Positions 1-7,938 of a stretch of DNA of 64,000 nt are shown in pieces (position 1 is the first letter of the stretch; each line of letters starts with the position of its first letter). The notes below the pieces were generated by a model, which was not told the DNA's origin, ran no database searches, and was given only the letters and a program-made list of their open reading frames with translations. A program made the position numbers and the translations under genes. The stretch lies in assembly GCA_947087265.1 (NCBI GenBank), contig CAMUBY010000003.1, forward strand, positions 84,372-148,371, read 5' to 3'. Source of the DNA: an uncultured Clostridia bacterium (GTDB lineage: Bacteria > Bacillota > Clostridia > Christensenellales > Borkfalkiaceae).

Positions 1-385
1 TCTTTCCCTCTTTGGTGATATTTTCTTCCGCGCTCTCAAACGTCATTGTGAACGTTTCAAATTTGACGTTTGCAAACTTGAATTGCAGATTGAAATTCTG
101 TTCGGTTTCATCTTCAAACCATTTGAGCGCAAGATTTCTGCGGTAGTAAACGTTTCCGCCGTCCGTCATTTTGAACGCGGTATAGACGTCGTCGCTGCCC
201 GACGCCGGTTTATAAGCCGTTACGTCTCCGCCCGTGCCCTGTGAAAATACCGCCGTGGGTTCGTACTCTTTGACTGCCGCCAGCGCGTTGCGGGACGGCG
301 TAGCAGCTAACGCTAACCCAAGCGTCACCGCGAACAATACTGCAAGAAAAATGATTGCTATAAAACGAATTTTAACCTTTTTCAT
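1..385 (-). CDS. Exported protein of unknown function, N-terminal 128 residues only
   Basis: The open frame starts at an ATG at 385 and runs off the left edge, so only the N-terminus is visible. It begins with a classic signal peptide: Lys/Arg residues, then a hydrophobic stretch at about residues 8-28 and small residues near Ala36-Ala37. The mature part is polar, with aromatic and Thr/Asp-rich beta-like segments typical of extracellular carbohydrate-binding or adhesive domains, but I recognise no family. A GGAG ribosome-binding site lies 9 bases upstream. The frame is supported by a good promoter just upstream and by codon use matching the neighbours. Secreted location is an inference from the signal peptide. 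Confidence 0.7.
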   Translation of the reverse strand, partial: MKKVKIRFIAIIFLAVLFAVTLGLALAATPSRNALAAVKEYEPTAVFSQGTGGDVTAYKPASGSDDVYTAFKMTDGGNVYYRRNLALKWFEDETEQNFNLQFKFANVKFETFTMTFESAEENITKEGK

Positions 386-429
386 GAAAAATGCTCCATG
401 CAGGCATAAATGCCCAATCTATCTCTTCT

Positions 430-458
430 ATTTTACACAATATTTGCCTTTCCGTCAA
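430..458 (-). promoter_or_regulatory. Promoter of the truncated exported-protein gene
   Basis: On the minus strand TTGACG and TAAAAT are separated by exactly 17 bases. The -10 box ends 44 bases upstream of the ATG at 385. Confidence 0.65.
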
Positions 459-505
459 GCGGTAATACGCGCATAATCGGAAAGAATTTGGAAAAATCGA
501 CCATT

Positions 506-1216
506 TTACACGGGTTTTAAGGATTCGATATTAAATTTCTTCCAAGGCGTATCGTCCGAAGGAGGCAAAATCATAAACCGAAGCCGCTCTTTGGTGACGG
601 GATGGGTAAAGGCAAGCGAATACGCCCAAAGCGCAAGATTTCCCTTTACCGCTTTTTCGCCGCCGTAGCGCATATCTCCGAACACGGGGTGAGAAATCCC
701 TGCCGTCTGTACGCGGATTTGGTGACTCCTGCCCGTATGCAGTTTTATCTCCGTGAGCGAAAGACTACTTTGTTCTTCCAATACACGGTAGTCGAGAATA
801 GCTTCTTTCGCGCCGTCCGTGCCCTGCGTGCAAATAAACACCATATTATTGACGGCGTTCTTTTTCAGATAGTTCACCAGCTGTCCGTTCTTCTGATTGA
901 GAATCCCGCACAACACCGCAAGATATTTCTTTTCAAAATCGCCCGTTCGCATCTGCTCGGAAAGCCTGCCCGCCGCCTTGCTCGTTTTGGCAAACACCAT
1001 AACGCCGCCCGTGGGACGGTCTAAGCGGTGCACCAATCCGAGATAGACGTTACCCTGCTTTTCATATTTCGTACGGATATATTCCTTAACCAAATCAAAC
1101 AAACTCTCGTCACCACTTTCATCGGGACAGGTGGCAAGATTCTGCGGCTTTAACACCACTATAATATGGTTGTCCTCAAAGAGAACCGTGAGCGACTTTT
1201 CATAATTCGTTGACAT
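506..1216 (-). CDS. RluA-family RNA pseudouridine synthase
   Basis: This 236-residue protein should isomerise uridine to pseudouridine in rRNA or tRNA. It carries the family signature HRLDRPTGGVMVFAKT around residue 63, with the catalytic Asp in HRLD, and the downstream RxxQIRVQ-type segment (GRSHQIRVQTA). No N-terminal S4 domain is present, so it is the short single-domain form found in Firmicutes. The target nucleotide cannot be read from sequence. The ATG has a strong AGGAGG site 6 bases upstream and overlaps the end of the methyltransferase gene by 17 bases, so the two genes are translationally linked. Both encode RNA modification enzymes. Confidence 0.9.
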   Translation of the reverse strand: MSTNYEKSLTVLFEDNHIIVVLKPQNLATCPDESGDESLFDLVKEYIRTKYEKQGNVYLGLVHRLDRPTGGVMVFAKTSKAAGRLSEQMRTGDFEKKYLAVLCGILNQKNGQLVNYLKKNAVNNMVFICTQGTDGAKEAILDYRVLEEQSSLSLTEIKLHTGRSHQIRVQTAGISHPVFGDMRYGGEKAVKGNLALWAYSLAFTHPVTKERLRFMILPPSDDTPWKKFNIESLKPV

Positions 1217-2063
1217 AAATTCCTCCTGCGCCGCAAGGGAGCGGAATACCCTCTTCGGTGGGAAGCCCCACTTCGTATGCGTCGATTATTCCCTGATGCC
1301 CCGAAAGACAAAGTTTTAATAAATTGGAAAGTACGGCAGGTTGCAATCCCGTCGTGTAACTGTTAATTAAAACAAAGAGCGGATTTTCGCTCAGAAGCTG
1401 CGTACATAACTTCACAAACGGATATAACCCCGTTTCTATCTTCCACATTTCTCCGCCGGGACCTCTGCCGTAGGAGGGAGGGTCCATGACAATAGCGTCG
1501 TACTTGTTTCCCCTGCGGATTTCGCGCTGAACGAATTTCACGCAGTCGTCGATGATATAGCGGATACCGCTCGTGATACCGGAAAGGCGCGCATTCTCGC
1601 CTGCGCGCTCTACCATACCTTTGGCGGCATCTACGTGCGTGACCTCTGCGCCCGCTTTGGCAAGCGCAACGCTCGCTCCGCCCGTATAAGCAAACAAATT
1701 CAAGACTTTTATTTTCCGCCCCGCGTTCCTGACCAGCGCTGCCGTTCTGTCCCAATTCACGGCTTGTTCGGGGAAAAGTCCCGTATGTTTGAAACCCATG
1801 GGTTTTACGGTGAACGTTAACTCGCCGTAAGTAATCTTCCAACTCTCGGGAATTTTCCGTCTGAATTCCCACGCGCCGCCGCCCTTTTCGCTGCGGCGGT
1901 ACACCGCGTCGATTCGGGGGTCGGAAAACATATCGTAACTTGCACCCCAAATGACTTGCGGGTCGGGACGGAGCAGCGTCACTTCTCCCCAACGTTCTAA
2001 TTTATAGCCGCCGCCCGTTGCCAGCACGGCGTAATCTTTCCAATGTTCTGCTAACCGTATCAT
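1200..2063 (-). CDS. Class I SAM-dependent methyltransferase, RlmI/RlmK-like
   Basis: This 287-residue protein has a Rossmann methyltransferase core. Motif I is LNLFAYTGGASVALAKAGA near residue 122, followed by the acidic VDAAKGMVERA segment. The catalytic-type motif MDPPSYGRG lies near residue 194. This arrangement is typical of rRNA 5-methylcytosine/2-methylguanine methyltransferases of the RlmI/RlmK C-terminal type (PF10672-like). The N-terminus (MIRLAEHWKDYAVLATGGG) matches the usual start of this group, supporting the ATG at 2063 although its ribosome-binding site is weak. It sits 32 bases after the GH51-like gene and overlaps the pseudouridine synthase gene. Exact rRNA target is unknown. 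Confidence 0.85.
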   Translation of the reverse strand: MIRLAEHWKDYAVLATGGGYKLERWGEVTLLRPDPQVIWGASYDMFSDPRIDAVYRRSEKGGGAWEFRRKIPESWKITYGELTFTVKPMGFKHTGLFPEQAVNWDRTAALVRNAGRKIKVLNLFAYTGGASVALAKAGAEVTHVDAAKGMVERAGENARLSGITSGIRYIIDDCVKFVQREIRRGNKYDAIVMDPPSYGRGPGGEMWKIETGLYPFVKLCTQLLSENPLFVLINSYTTGLQPAVLSNLLKLCLSGHQGIIDAYEVGLPTEEGIPLPCGAGGIYVNEL

Positions 2064-2095
2064 AATGTAATCACTACGCCTGTAAATTGCGTTTC

Positions 2096-3901
2096 TTATT
2101 TCTTAAAGATAAGTACCTGGAAACTGTACGGCGGAAGCGTGAGCGTTCTTGCCCCCGTAGGCGCTACCGTTTCGGGCAGGATTTTTTCGGGCTCTTCAAA
2201 GGTATTGCAATCTTCGGGATTTGCGCTCAGACGGATAATCTGCGTGAGCGCGCCGAAATCGAAATCCCCCTCCACTTCCGTATCCAACGTTTCTCCGCCG
2301 GCATTGACTGCTTTTACAAACGTAAATGCGTCGCGCGAGGTTGCCGAAACATACACGTTCTCACCGCTCGCCTGTGCGCCCAATTTCTCGTCGCCCGTAT
2401 GAATGCTGAACAGTTTCTGTACATAATAATCCGCCGAAAGGCAAACGGAATTTCCGTTAAACCAAATTAAAGCGGGACAAACCTGCGTATAGCCCAACCG
2501 CGCAAATACGGGCGCGTAGGATTTCAGCAGCAAAGCGTTGCGATTGCCCTCCATCGCCGTTAAATACGCGGCTTCTGCAAGCGCGTCTTCAAAGCGGTGC
2601 ACCTGCGGCGTGTTCTTCTCCGCATTCGATACCGCGGCATATACCCCGGAGCAGACACCCTTGCAAGACGCCAATGCATTTGTATGCTTGTATAATTCCG
2701 CAGAAGGAACAAACAGATTCTTTTCCGTATCCGCAATTTTTACTGCGGGATATTTTTCCTGAATACGTTTTTCCAACATTTCGAGGCGTTTCTTTTTGTT
2801 CGATTTCTTTTCATCGCCACGTTTATTCCAGTGTCCGCCCGATACCGCAAGATATTCGAGGGCAAAGGGTTCGGAATGCCCCATTTCGGCACGCACTCTG
2901 CCCCACAGCGTATCGCTGCCGCCGCAAGCAAATTCCACCACGTCGAGCGCGTCCTGCAAGTAGAATTCTTCTTCCTCTTCCGCCAAGTTCTGTTCGCCTA
3001 AATATACGACGGGCACGGGCTTTGCGCCAAGATATTCCGCAAGACGGAAATATTCGTAATACCCGACGCCGAGTGACTGAGCGCAATGCGATGCGGCAAG
3101 CCGTTCCGCTTCCGTTCGTGTTTGCCGTGCCTCTGCGCCGTATTCCGCCCAACTGTTCCAATTATGTTTTCTGCGTTCCGCCTGACCGATGGAATACTTC
3201 CAGAGATAGCGGTTCTTTCCGAGATAGCCTTCTGCGGCGCAATCGCCGGGGAAGCGCAAGAAACTCGGCTTCATCTCTTTAAGCAAAACGGCGAGGTCGC
3301 GGCGGAACACGCCCAGCACCGCGTCGGACGGAATCATGGAAAAACAATCGAGGTGAACGGCGCCCGGCTTTGCGAGCATAAAACAGAAGTCCGCATTCTC
3401 AGCGTCCGTTTTGCTTTTCAAACGGAGAGAAAAACGGTGCCACTGACCGTCGGGTTTGATTTTCACTTTTTTCTGTAACAAAGGCGTTCCATTTTGATAG
3501 ACGCCGACCAGCGCCGCGCCCTTATAGGCATATGAGCGGACAAAAAACGATATTTTATATTCTTTTTTCGCTTCGAGATAAATGCCGTCGAACGCTTTGT
3601 TTTTGACACCCGTAAAGGGCGCGTTCACGGTAAGCCGCAGATAATGCGGATTTTCGGAATAGAGCGGACGGTCCGTCTTAATTTTCAACGCGGCGTCCGC
3701 GCCGTTCGGGTAGACTTCCCAGCCGTAACCGCCGTCGTCGGAAACGTTTCCGCCCTCTACGGCTTGCGCTTCAAAATTTCTGTTTTCCAGCATTTCGGCA
3801 TACAGTCCGCCGTCGAGGCTGTAATTTACGTCCTCGAACGAAAGTCCTGCTCCACCGCACTTGACGGGCGATTTATCTTGCTGCGATAAGATAATTTTCA
3901 T
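2096..3901 (-). CDS. GH51 arabinofuranosidase-like protein lacking catalytic glutamates
   Basis: The 601-residue protein has the overall layout of bacterial alpha-L-arabinofuranosidases of family GH51. It has an N-terminal carbohydrate-binding jelly-roll region (residues about 1-195), then the barrel signature SFLRFPGDCAAEG, the EYFRLAEYLGAKPVPV segment, AEMGHSEPF, and the late EDALAEAAYLTAMEGN and ADYYVQKLFS stretches. The two catalytic positions are changed. Where the family has GNE (acid/base) it reads SGG at about 354-356, and where it has GEYAA (nucleophile) it reads GVYAA, with Val near 420. The intervening DEHFY-type segment is also missing. I therefore infer a carbohydrate-binding or regulatory pseudoenzyme. 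I chose ATG 3901 because AAAGGA lies 6 bases upstream; the longer TTG start at 3919 has no such site. Confidence 0.8.
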   Translation of the reverse strand: MKIILSQQDKSPVKCGGAGLSFEDVNYSLDGGLYAEMLENRNFEAQAVEGGNVSDDGGYGWEVYPNGADAALKIKTDRPLYSENPHYLRLTVNAPFTGVKNKAFDGIYLEAKKEYKISFFVRSYAYKGAALVGVYQNGTPLLQKKVKIKPDGQWHRFSLRLKSKTDAENADFCFMLAKPGAVHLDCFSMIPSDAVLGVFRRDLAVLLKEMKPSFLRFPGDCAAEGYLGKNRYLWKYSIGQAERRKHNWNSWAEYGAEARQTRTEAERLAASHCAQSLGVGYYEYFRLAEYLGAKPVPVVYLGEQNLAEEEEEFYLQDALDVVEFACGGSDTLWGRVRAEMGHSEPFALEYLAVSGGHWNKRGDEKKSNKKKRLEMLEKRIQEKYPAVKIADTEKNLFVPSAELYKHTNALASCKGVCSGVYAAVSNAEKNTPQVHRFEDALAEAAYLTAMEGNRNALLLKSYAPVFARLGYTQVCPALIWFNGNSVCLSADYYVQKLFSIHTGDEKLGAQASGENVYVSATSRDAFTFVKAVNAGGETLDTEVEGDFDFGALTQIIRLSANPEDCNTFEEPEKILPETVAPTGARTLTLPPYSFQVLIFKK

Positions 3902-3934
3902 ACTGTTTCCTTTAATCAAATATGCGATTGCGGT

Positions 3935-5590
3935 TTATTCGATAGAATGTGCAATGAACGTAATATGGTCTGCCGCACGTTCCAGATTGCCGACAAGGTT
4001 GATGAACACGCTCGAATTTTCGGGCTGGCACTTTCCTTCGTTCAGACGCTGAATATGCATAGCGACAATTTTTTTCTTTTGTTTATCGATTTCGTCCTCC
4101 AACTTATCGACTTCTGCCAATCCGTCTTGATTTTTATAGAGGAACGTCGCAAGCGACAAAACGTACAGGTTTTTGATTTTTTCATACATTTCCTTCGTCA
4201 TTTCAATAAAGTCGCTTGAAAAGACGAGTTTGTCGTTCACATAGTGATGCGTATATTTTGTGACGTTATCGGCAAGTTCGCCAAGACGCATGATGTCGTT
4301 TAAGACGTAGTGCAGGTTGGAAACGGTCTTTTCCTCCTCCATAACGAGCGATGTCGCAGACAGTTTGACAAGGTACTCCACCATCGTTTTATTCGCTTTT
4401 GCAAGTTCAGCGTTATTTTCGGTTATCTTTTCTTTTGCCGCTTCGTTTTTCTGCACGAACGCTTCCACCGCCGCGGTCAGCGTATCCATCGCGTAAGAAA
4501 ACATTTTGCCTGCAATCTGGTAAATCTGCCCGAGCGCGACGGACGGGCTGCGCAGCAGGCGTTCGTCGATACTGCCCACAATGGGGTCGGGCTCTTCCTT
4601 GACGGGCTGTTTTTTCTCACGCACGATGAGATTGGCGAGTTTTACAAACAGATTGATAAACGGCAGGAAAATCAGCGTACAAATTACGTTGAACAACGTA
4701 TGGAACATCGCTATCTGGAATTCGGGATAATTGGGGAACATCTTTTCCAACACCGTCTCGCCGAAGCCGCCCCAGCACAACAGAAATACCGTAAAAATTA
4801 TTGCGCCGAATAAGTTAAACATAAAGTGAATGAGCGCGGCGCGTTTTGCGTTTGTGGAAGCACCGAGCGAGGAAATGAGCGCGGTAACGCAAGTGCCGAT
4901 ATTCGAGCCGATAATGATATAATAGATAGCGTTTCCGCCGCCGCCGATAATCAGCCCCTGTCCCACCATCGTAATAATGATTGCGGTAACCGCCGAAGAC
5001 GACTGCACAAGCGCCGTCAATGCAATGCCGATTAAAAGCAATAATGCAGGATTGGATATTTTTTGAAGCACACCGGAAACGGCATCGTAAATTTCAGGCT
5101 CATCAAAGGAAATCGCCTCGGACATAAAGGTAAGTCCTACGAAAATCAAACCTAAACCTGCAAGCGCACTGCCTACCGATTTCACCTTCTCGTTCTTCGA
5201 GAACATTCCCATGAAAACGCCGACGGCTGTCAAACACAGTGCAAAAGTAGTAACGTCAAACGTGTTTAAGGAAACCAGCCAAGCGGTAATCGTCGTGCCG
5301 ACGTTCGCCCCCATAATAATGGCAGTGCCCTGGAAAAGCGTCATAATACCTGCGTTGACAAGCCCGACGACCATGACCGTTGTCAACGCGGAGCTCTGCG
5401 CAATCATCGTTACGCCTGCGCCTATTCCGACGCCCGCAAAACGGTTTTTGGAAGTTTTGTTGAGCATACTGCGCAGTTTGCCGTGTGCAAGGCGCGTCAT
5501 ATTATCGGACAGGCTCGTCATACCAATCAGGAATGCGCCCATACCGCCAAGTATCTTCATGACGATTTCTATAATTTCCATTGCGCCCAT
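3935..5590 (-). CDS. Na+/Pi cotransporter family protein with PhoU-like C-terminus
   Basis: This 551-residue membrane protein resembles NptA/YjbB sodium-phosphate cotransporters. It has two inverted Na_Pi_cotrans repeats, marked by the QSSALTTVMVVG motif near residue 65 and QSSSAVTAIIITMVGQG near residue 195, with about eight to nine membrane segments up to residue 325. The C-terminal 200 residues are helical and soluble, resembling PhoU. Expected role is sodium-coupled phosphate uptake or efflux at the cytoplasmic membrane. The GGAG site is 14 bases from the ATG, which is long, so the start is less certain than the gene. It is the first gene of a probable four-gene minus-strand operon. Confidence 0.88.
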   Translation of the reverse strand: MGAMEIIEIVMKILGGMGAFLIGMTSLSDNMTRLAHGKLRSMLNKTSKNRFAGVGIGAGVTMIAQSSALTTVMVVGLVNAGIMTLFQGTAIIMGANVGTTITAWLVSLNTFDVTTFALCLTAVGVFMGMFSKNEKVKSVGSALAGLGLIFVGLTFMSEAISFDEPEIYDAVSGVLQKISNPALLLLIGIALTALVQSSSAVTAIIITMVGQGLIIGGGGNAIYYIIIGSNIGTCVTALISSLGASTNAKRAALIHFMFNLFGAIIFTVFLLCWGGFGETVLEKMFPNYPEFQIAMFHTLFNVICTLIFLPFINLFVKLANLIVREKKQPVKEEPDPIVGSIDERLLRSPSVALGQIYQIAGKMFSYAMDTLTAAVEAFVQKNEAAKEKITENNAELAKANKTMVEYLVKLSATSLVMEEEKTVSNLHYVLNDIMRLGELADNVTKYTHHYVNDKLVFSSDFIEMTKEMYEKIKNLYVLSLATFLYKNQDGLAEVDKLEDEIDKQKKKIVAMHIQRLNEGKCQPENSSVFINLVGNLERAADHITFIAHSIE

Positions 5591-5637
5591 ACGTTTTGTA
5601 AATTCTCCTCTGCCGTAGAATATTTTACTCCGTATCC

Positions 5638-5643
5638 ATTATA
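5638..5643 (-). promoter_or_regulatory. Probable -10 box upstream of the Na/Pi cotransporter gene
   Basis: A perfect TATAAT on the minus strand lies about 48 bases before the start codon. I could not find a convincing -35 hexamer at 16-18 bases, so this is only half a promoter. Confidence 0.35.
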
Positions 5644-5720
5644 CCTTGAATTTTCGCCATATTCTTTCATTTTCAATATATTGAAATAAATATCTTCTTC
5701 TTTGTTTTTTATAGGAAAAA

Positions 5721-5747
5721 CAGCGCAGACGGTTTTCGTCTGCGCTG
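5721..5747 (-). terminator. Hairpin terminator, minus strand
   Basis: An 11-bp perfect stem (CAGCGCAGACG with its complement) and a 5-base loop are followed on the minus strand by TTTTTCC. It lies just past the short reading-frame remnant ending at 5765, and downstream of the tRNA-Pro(CGG) terminator. Confidence 0.6.
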
Positions 5748-5764
5748 TGCGTTGTTTATTAAAT

Positions 5765-5885
5765 TTAACCGATAACCGCATCGCCCGCCGTGTATGCGCC
5801 GAGCGAATTTTGTTTCACCTGAATACAAACGTATTTCAAAGCACAATCGTCTGCCTCGGCAAGGGAAAACCCCACCGAAACGGCA
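5765..5885 (-). pseudogene. Possible C-terminal remnant of a lost gene
   Basis: Between the tRNA terminator and the next hairpin, the minus strand stays open and encodes about 35 residues ending in LGAYTAGDAVIG and a TAA stop. Codon choice matches the genes around it, and a strong hairpin terminator follows 17 bases after the stop. There is no start codon or ribosome-binding site, because the upstream part of the frame runs into the tRNA and its terminator. I do not recognise the family. It may be a decayed gene end or chance. Apart from this, the interval 5591-5942 holds only the -10 box and the two hairpins listed. Confidence 0.2.
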
Positions 5886-5939
5886 AAGAAAAAAGCCGTT
5901 TCCCGTCCGAAATCTGCTAAAATCTCACGAAAAACGGCT
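5886..5939 (-). terminator. Terminator of tRNA-Pro(CGG)
   Basis: On the minus strand, three bases after the CCA end, AGCCGTTT pairs with AAACGGCT across a loop of about 33 bases and is followed by TTTTTTCTTT. Confidence 0.6.
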
Positions 5940-5942
5940 ATT

Positions 5943-6019
5943 TGGTCGAGGCGACGGGATTCGAACACGCGACCTCTTGGTCCCGAACCAAGCGCGCTAC
6001 CAAACTGCGCTACGCCTCG
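5943..6019 (-). tRNA. tRNA-Pro, anticodon CGG
   Basis: The 77-base gene folds into a full cloverleaf with the CCA encoded. The acceptor stem is CGAGGCG with its complement, the D stem GCGC/GCGC, the anticodon stem CUUGG/CCAAG, and the loop UUCGGGA, which gives anticodon CGG reading CCG. The T stem has one U-C mismatch at pair 52-62, which the neighbouring tRNA-Pro does not have. It has its own promoter and terminator. It is close in sequence to the tRNA-Pro(AGG) gene 210 bases upstream, which suggests duplication. Confidence 0.93.
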
Positions 6020-6030
6020 GTATGCACTTT

Positions 6031-6059
6031 ATTATAGCAAATGCGGCATATTTTGACAA
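6031..6059 (-). promoter_or_regulatory. Promoter of tRNA-Pro(CGG)
   Basis: TTGTCA and TATAAT on the minus strand are spaced by 17 bases. The -10 box ends 11 bases before the mature tRNA 5' end. Confidence 0.75.
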
Positions 6060-6192
6060 GCGATTTTCTCGGTTTTGTGAAACTTAATATTTGCTTTTTT
6101 TGAAATTGTAAAACGGAAAATAATTAGAAATTGACGCAAACCGATTGCTACCGCAATCGACTCCACCATCAAGCCCGTCACATTTCGCATAT

Positions 6193-6229
6193 AAAAACAG
6201 GCAGACAACTTTTGTTGTCTGCCTGTTTT
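6193..6229 (-). terminator. Terminator of tRNA-Pro(AGG)
   Basis: A 14-bp perfect stem (AACAGGCAGACAAC and complement) with a TTTT/AAAA loop is flanked by T-runs on both sides. It starts directly at the CCA end of the tRNA. Confidence 0.8.
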
Positions 6230-6306
6230 TGGTTGAGGTGACGGGACTTGAACCCACGACCTCTTGGTCCCTAACCAAGCGCGCTACCAAACTGCGCTAC
6301 ACCTCA
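6230..6306 (-). tRNA. tRNA-Pro, anticodon AGG
   Basis: The 77-base cloverleaf has CCA encoded. The acceptor stem is UGAGGUG with its complement, the anticodon stem CUUGG/CCAAG and the loop UUAGGGA, so the anticodon is AGG. The T stem pairs fully when G-U pairs are counted. A34 is rare in bacteria outside tRNA-Arg(ACG); it would normally be deaminated to inosine by a TadA-type enzyme so that CCU, CCC and CCA can be read. CCC is a very common proline codon in this window. The gene differs from its neighbour mainly at position 34 and in the acceptor and T stems. Confidence 0.92.
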
Positions 6307-6321
6307 GTAAAAGCATTTATT

Positions 6322-6349
6322 ATTATAAAGATTATTTTTATGGTGTCAA
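6322..6349 (-). promoter_or_regulatory. Promoter of tRNA-Pro(AGG)
   Basis: Consensus TTGACA and TATAAT on the minus strand with a 16-base spacer. The -10 box ends 15 bases before the tRNA. Confidence 0.8.
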
Positions 6350-6404
6350 GCATTTTACCCCATTTTTCGGGCAAATTTTTCTTTTCACAATAAATGCTTT
6401 CCGC

Positions 6405-7718
6405 TTAATTCCTTCTGTAAATACTCGCAGTATAGGGCGGCAGGTAAATGTCGTTGAGGTTCCGAACCTGCCCCGTAAGCAAATCCGTTCCCTCCGCTTC
6501 CTCCACACGGACGGTACAGTCTCCCGCACCGATATTGATTGCAATAATCAGTTTTTCGCCGTCCCACTCTCTCACAAACGAAAAATTCGTATTCTGCAAA
6601 GTTGCCTTCGCATAACTGCCGTAGGCAAGCGCGCGGCTGCCGCGGCGGATTTCTGCAAGTTTTTGAATGTGGTCTGCAAGTTCAGAATGCGCCGTTTTAT
6701 CAATTTCATCGATACAAGGGCGCAAATGAATATCGTTATCCCCTTTGTCGCCCTCTGTGCCGAATTCAGAACCGTAATACACGCACGGCATTCCGGGAAT
6801 AGTAAACAAAAGCGTATAAAGATTAAGCACATTCCGCTTTTCTTTTAAAGCGGTAAAGGCGCGCGCAACGTCGTGATTGTCTACAAAATTGAGCATATGC
6901 TTGCCCGTATAGAGTGCCCACGGCTGCGAAGAAAACAGCCGCGTGAGCGAATGTTCGATTTCAAACAGATTTTCCGAATTAAAAGCTGAAATCATGCCCT
7001 TATAACATTCGTAATTCGTAATGGAATTGAGCCGTTCAGAACAAATATTATTTTGGAAATTCTGGCAGTGTATGACTTCGCCCACAAGATAAAAATCGGG
7101 TTTCTTTTCGTTTGCCGTGCGACGTATCGTTTCCATAAACCAGGGAGGAAGCAAATAGCAAACGTCCAAACGAAGCCCGTCAATATCAAATTCGTCAATC
7201 CAGAAACGCAAGGCATTCATTAAATAATTCTGCACGTCCGCATTTTCCAAACGGAGTTTCACAAGTTCGGAATGCCCTTCCCAATTTTCATAATTAAAAC
7301 CGTCGTTATAACTGGAATTACCGTAAAAATCAATATTGAACCAAAAGCGGTAGTCGGTATCCTCGCGCTTCTGCCGCACTTCGCGGAAGGGTGCAAACTC
7401 TCTGCCAGTGTGATTGAACACGCCGTCCAGCACCACGCGGATTCCCTGTTCGTGAAACTTCTTCACGAGCAACTTAAATTCTTCGTTGGTGCCTAACCGC
7501 CTGTCCACACGGTAAAAATCCACCGTATCGTAGCCGTGCCGCTCGCTTTCAAACAGCGGATTGAATAAAACCGCGTTTACGCCGAGCGCTTTCAAACGCG
7601 GAATTTCCGCCTCGATTTTGCCCAAACGATGACGCGTTTCGCCGAAATCGTTTTCACGCTCCGCTCCGCAAAAGCCCAAAGGGTAAATCTGATAAAATAC
7701 GCTTTCGTCAAACCACAT
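6405..7718 (-). CDS. GH13 alpha-amylase family glycosidase
   Basis: The 437-residue cytoplasmic protein (no signal peptide) contains the four conserved GH13 regions. DGVFNHTG lies near residue 98, DGLRLDVCY carries the likely nucleophile Asp185, FYLVGEVIH carries the likely acid/base Glu214, and FVDNHD lies near residue 280. The length and the N-terminus (WFDESVFYQIYPLGF) resemble maltogenic amylase or neopullulanase-like enzymes without the N-terminal dimerisation domain. It probably hydrolyses short malto-oligosaccharides inside the cell; the precise specificity cannot be told. AAGGAG lies 7 bases upstream of the ATG. It is transcribed alone from its own promoter. Confidence 0.9.
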   Translation of the reverse strand: MWFDESVFYQIYPLGFCGAERENDFGETRHRLGKIEAEIPRLKALGVNAVLFNPLFESERHGYDTVDFYRVDRRLGTNEEFKLLVKKFHEQGIRVVLDGVFNHTGREFAPFREVRQKREDTDYRFWFNIDFYGNSSYNDGFNYENWEGHSELVKLRLENADVQNYLMNALRFWIDEFDIDGLRLDVCYLLPPWFMETIRRTANEKKPDFYLVGEVIHCQNFQNNICSERLNSITNYECYKGMISAFNSENLFEIEHSLTRLFSSQPWALYTGKHMLNFVDNHDVARAFTALKEKRNVLNLYTLLFTIPGMPCVYYGSEFGTEGDKGDNDIHLRPCIDEIDKTAHSELADHIQKLAEIRRGSRALAYGSYAKATLQNTNFSFVREWDGEKLIIAINIGAGDCTVRVEEAEGTDLLTGQVRNLNDIYLPPYTASIYRRN

Positions 7719-7742
7719 AAAAAAACTCCTTCACAAAGCAGT

Positions 7743-7771
7743 ATTCTAACATAATCTGACACACAATTCAA
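7743..7771 (-). promoter_or_regulatory. Promoter of the GH13 gene
   Basis: TTGAAT and TAGAAT on the minus strand are separated by 17 bases. The -10 box ends 24 bases upstream of the ATG. Confidence 0.6.
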
Positions 7772-7791
7772 GAGAAAACATAAAAAAAGAC

Positions 7792-7812
7792 AACTCTACC
7801 CGTAGTAGAGTT
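7792..7812. other. Short inverted repeat between GH13 and degV
   Basis: AACTCTAC and GTAGAGTT form an 8-bp stem. On the minus strand it is followed by GTC and a T-run, so it could be a weak terminator, but no gene upstream on that strand explains it. It could also be an operator for the divergent genes. Confidence 0.3.
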
Positions 7813-7938
7813 CCGTTTTTAACAGTAGAATTGCAATTGCAAAACGGAGAGCGGTTTTTCGGGAAAGTAGCGTGTAAAATTCGGGAAAAAGTGGTAAATT
7901 AGTAGTAGAAACAGCGGCAAGCCGCTGAGGAGGATATT

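Noticed and set aside
234..476. Plus-strand frame of 80 residues at the left edge
   Set aside because: It lies opposite the exported-protein gene and its promoter, and has no ribosome-binding site or recognisable sequence.
1363..1992. Long second minus-strand frame inside the methyltransferase gene
   Set aside because: The Arg-rich, low-complexity translation is a frame shadow of the real gene.
5765..5968. A 67-codon minus-strand frame starting inside tRNA-Pro(CGG)
   Set aside because: As a whole gene it is impossible because it begins in the tRNA and crosses its terminator; only its last part is kept as a possible remnant.
6145..6848. Plus-strand frames over the tRNA-Pro genes and opposite GH13
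   Set aside because: They read through tRNA, promoter and terminator sequence and show no domain.
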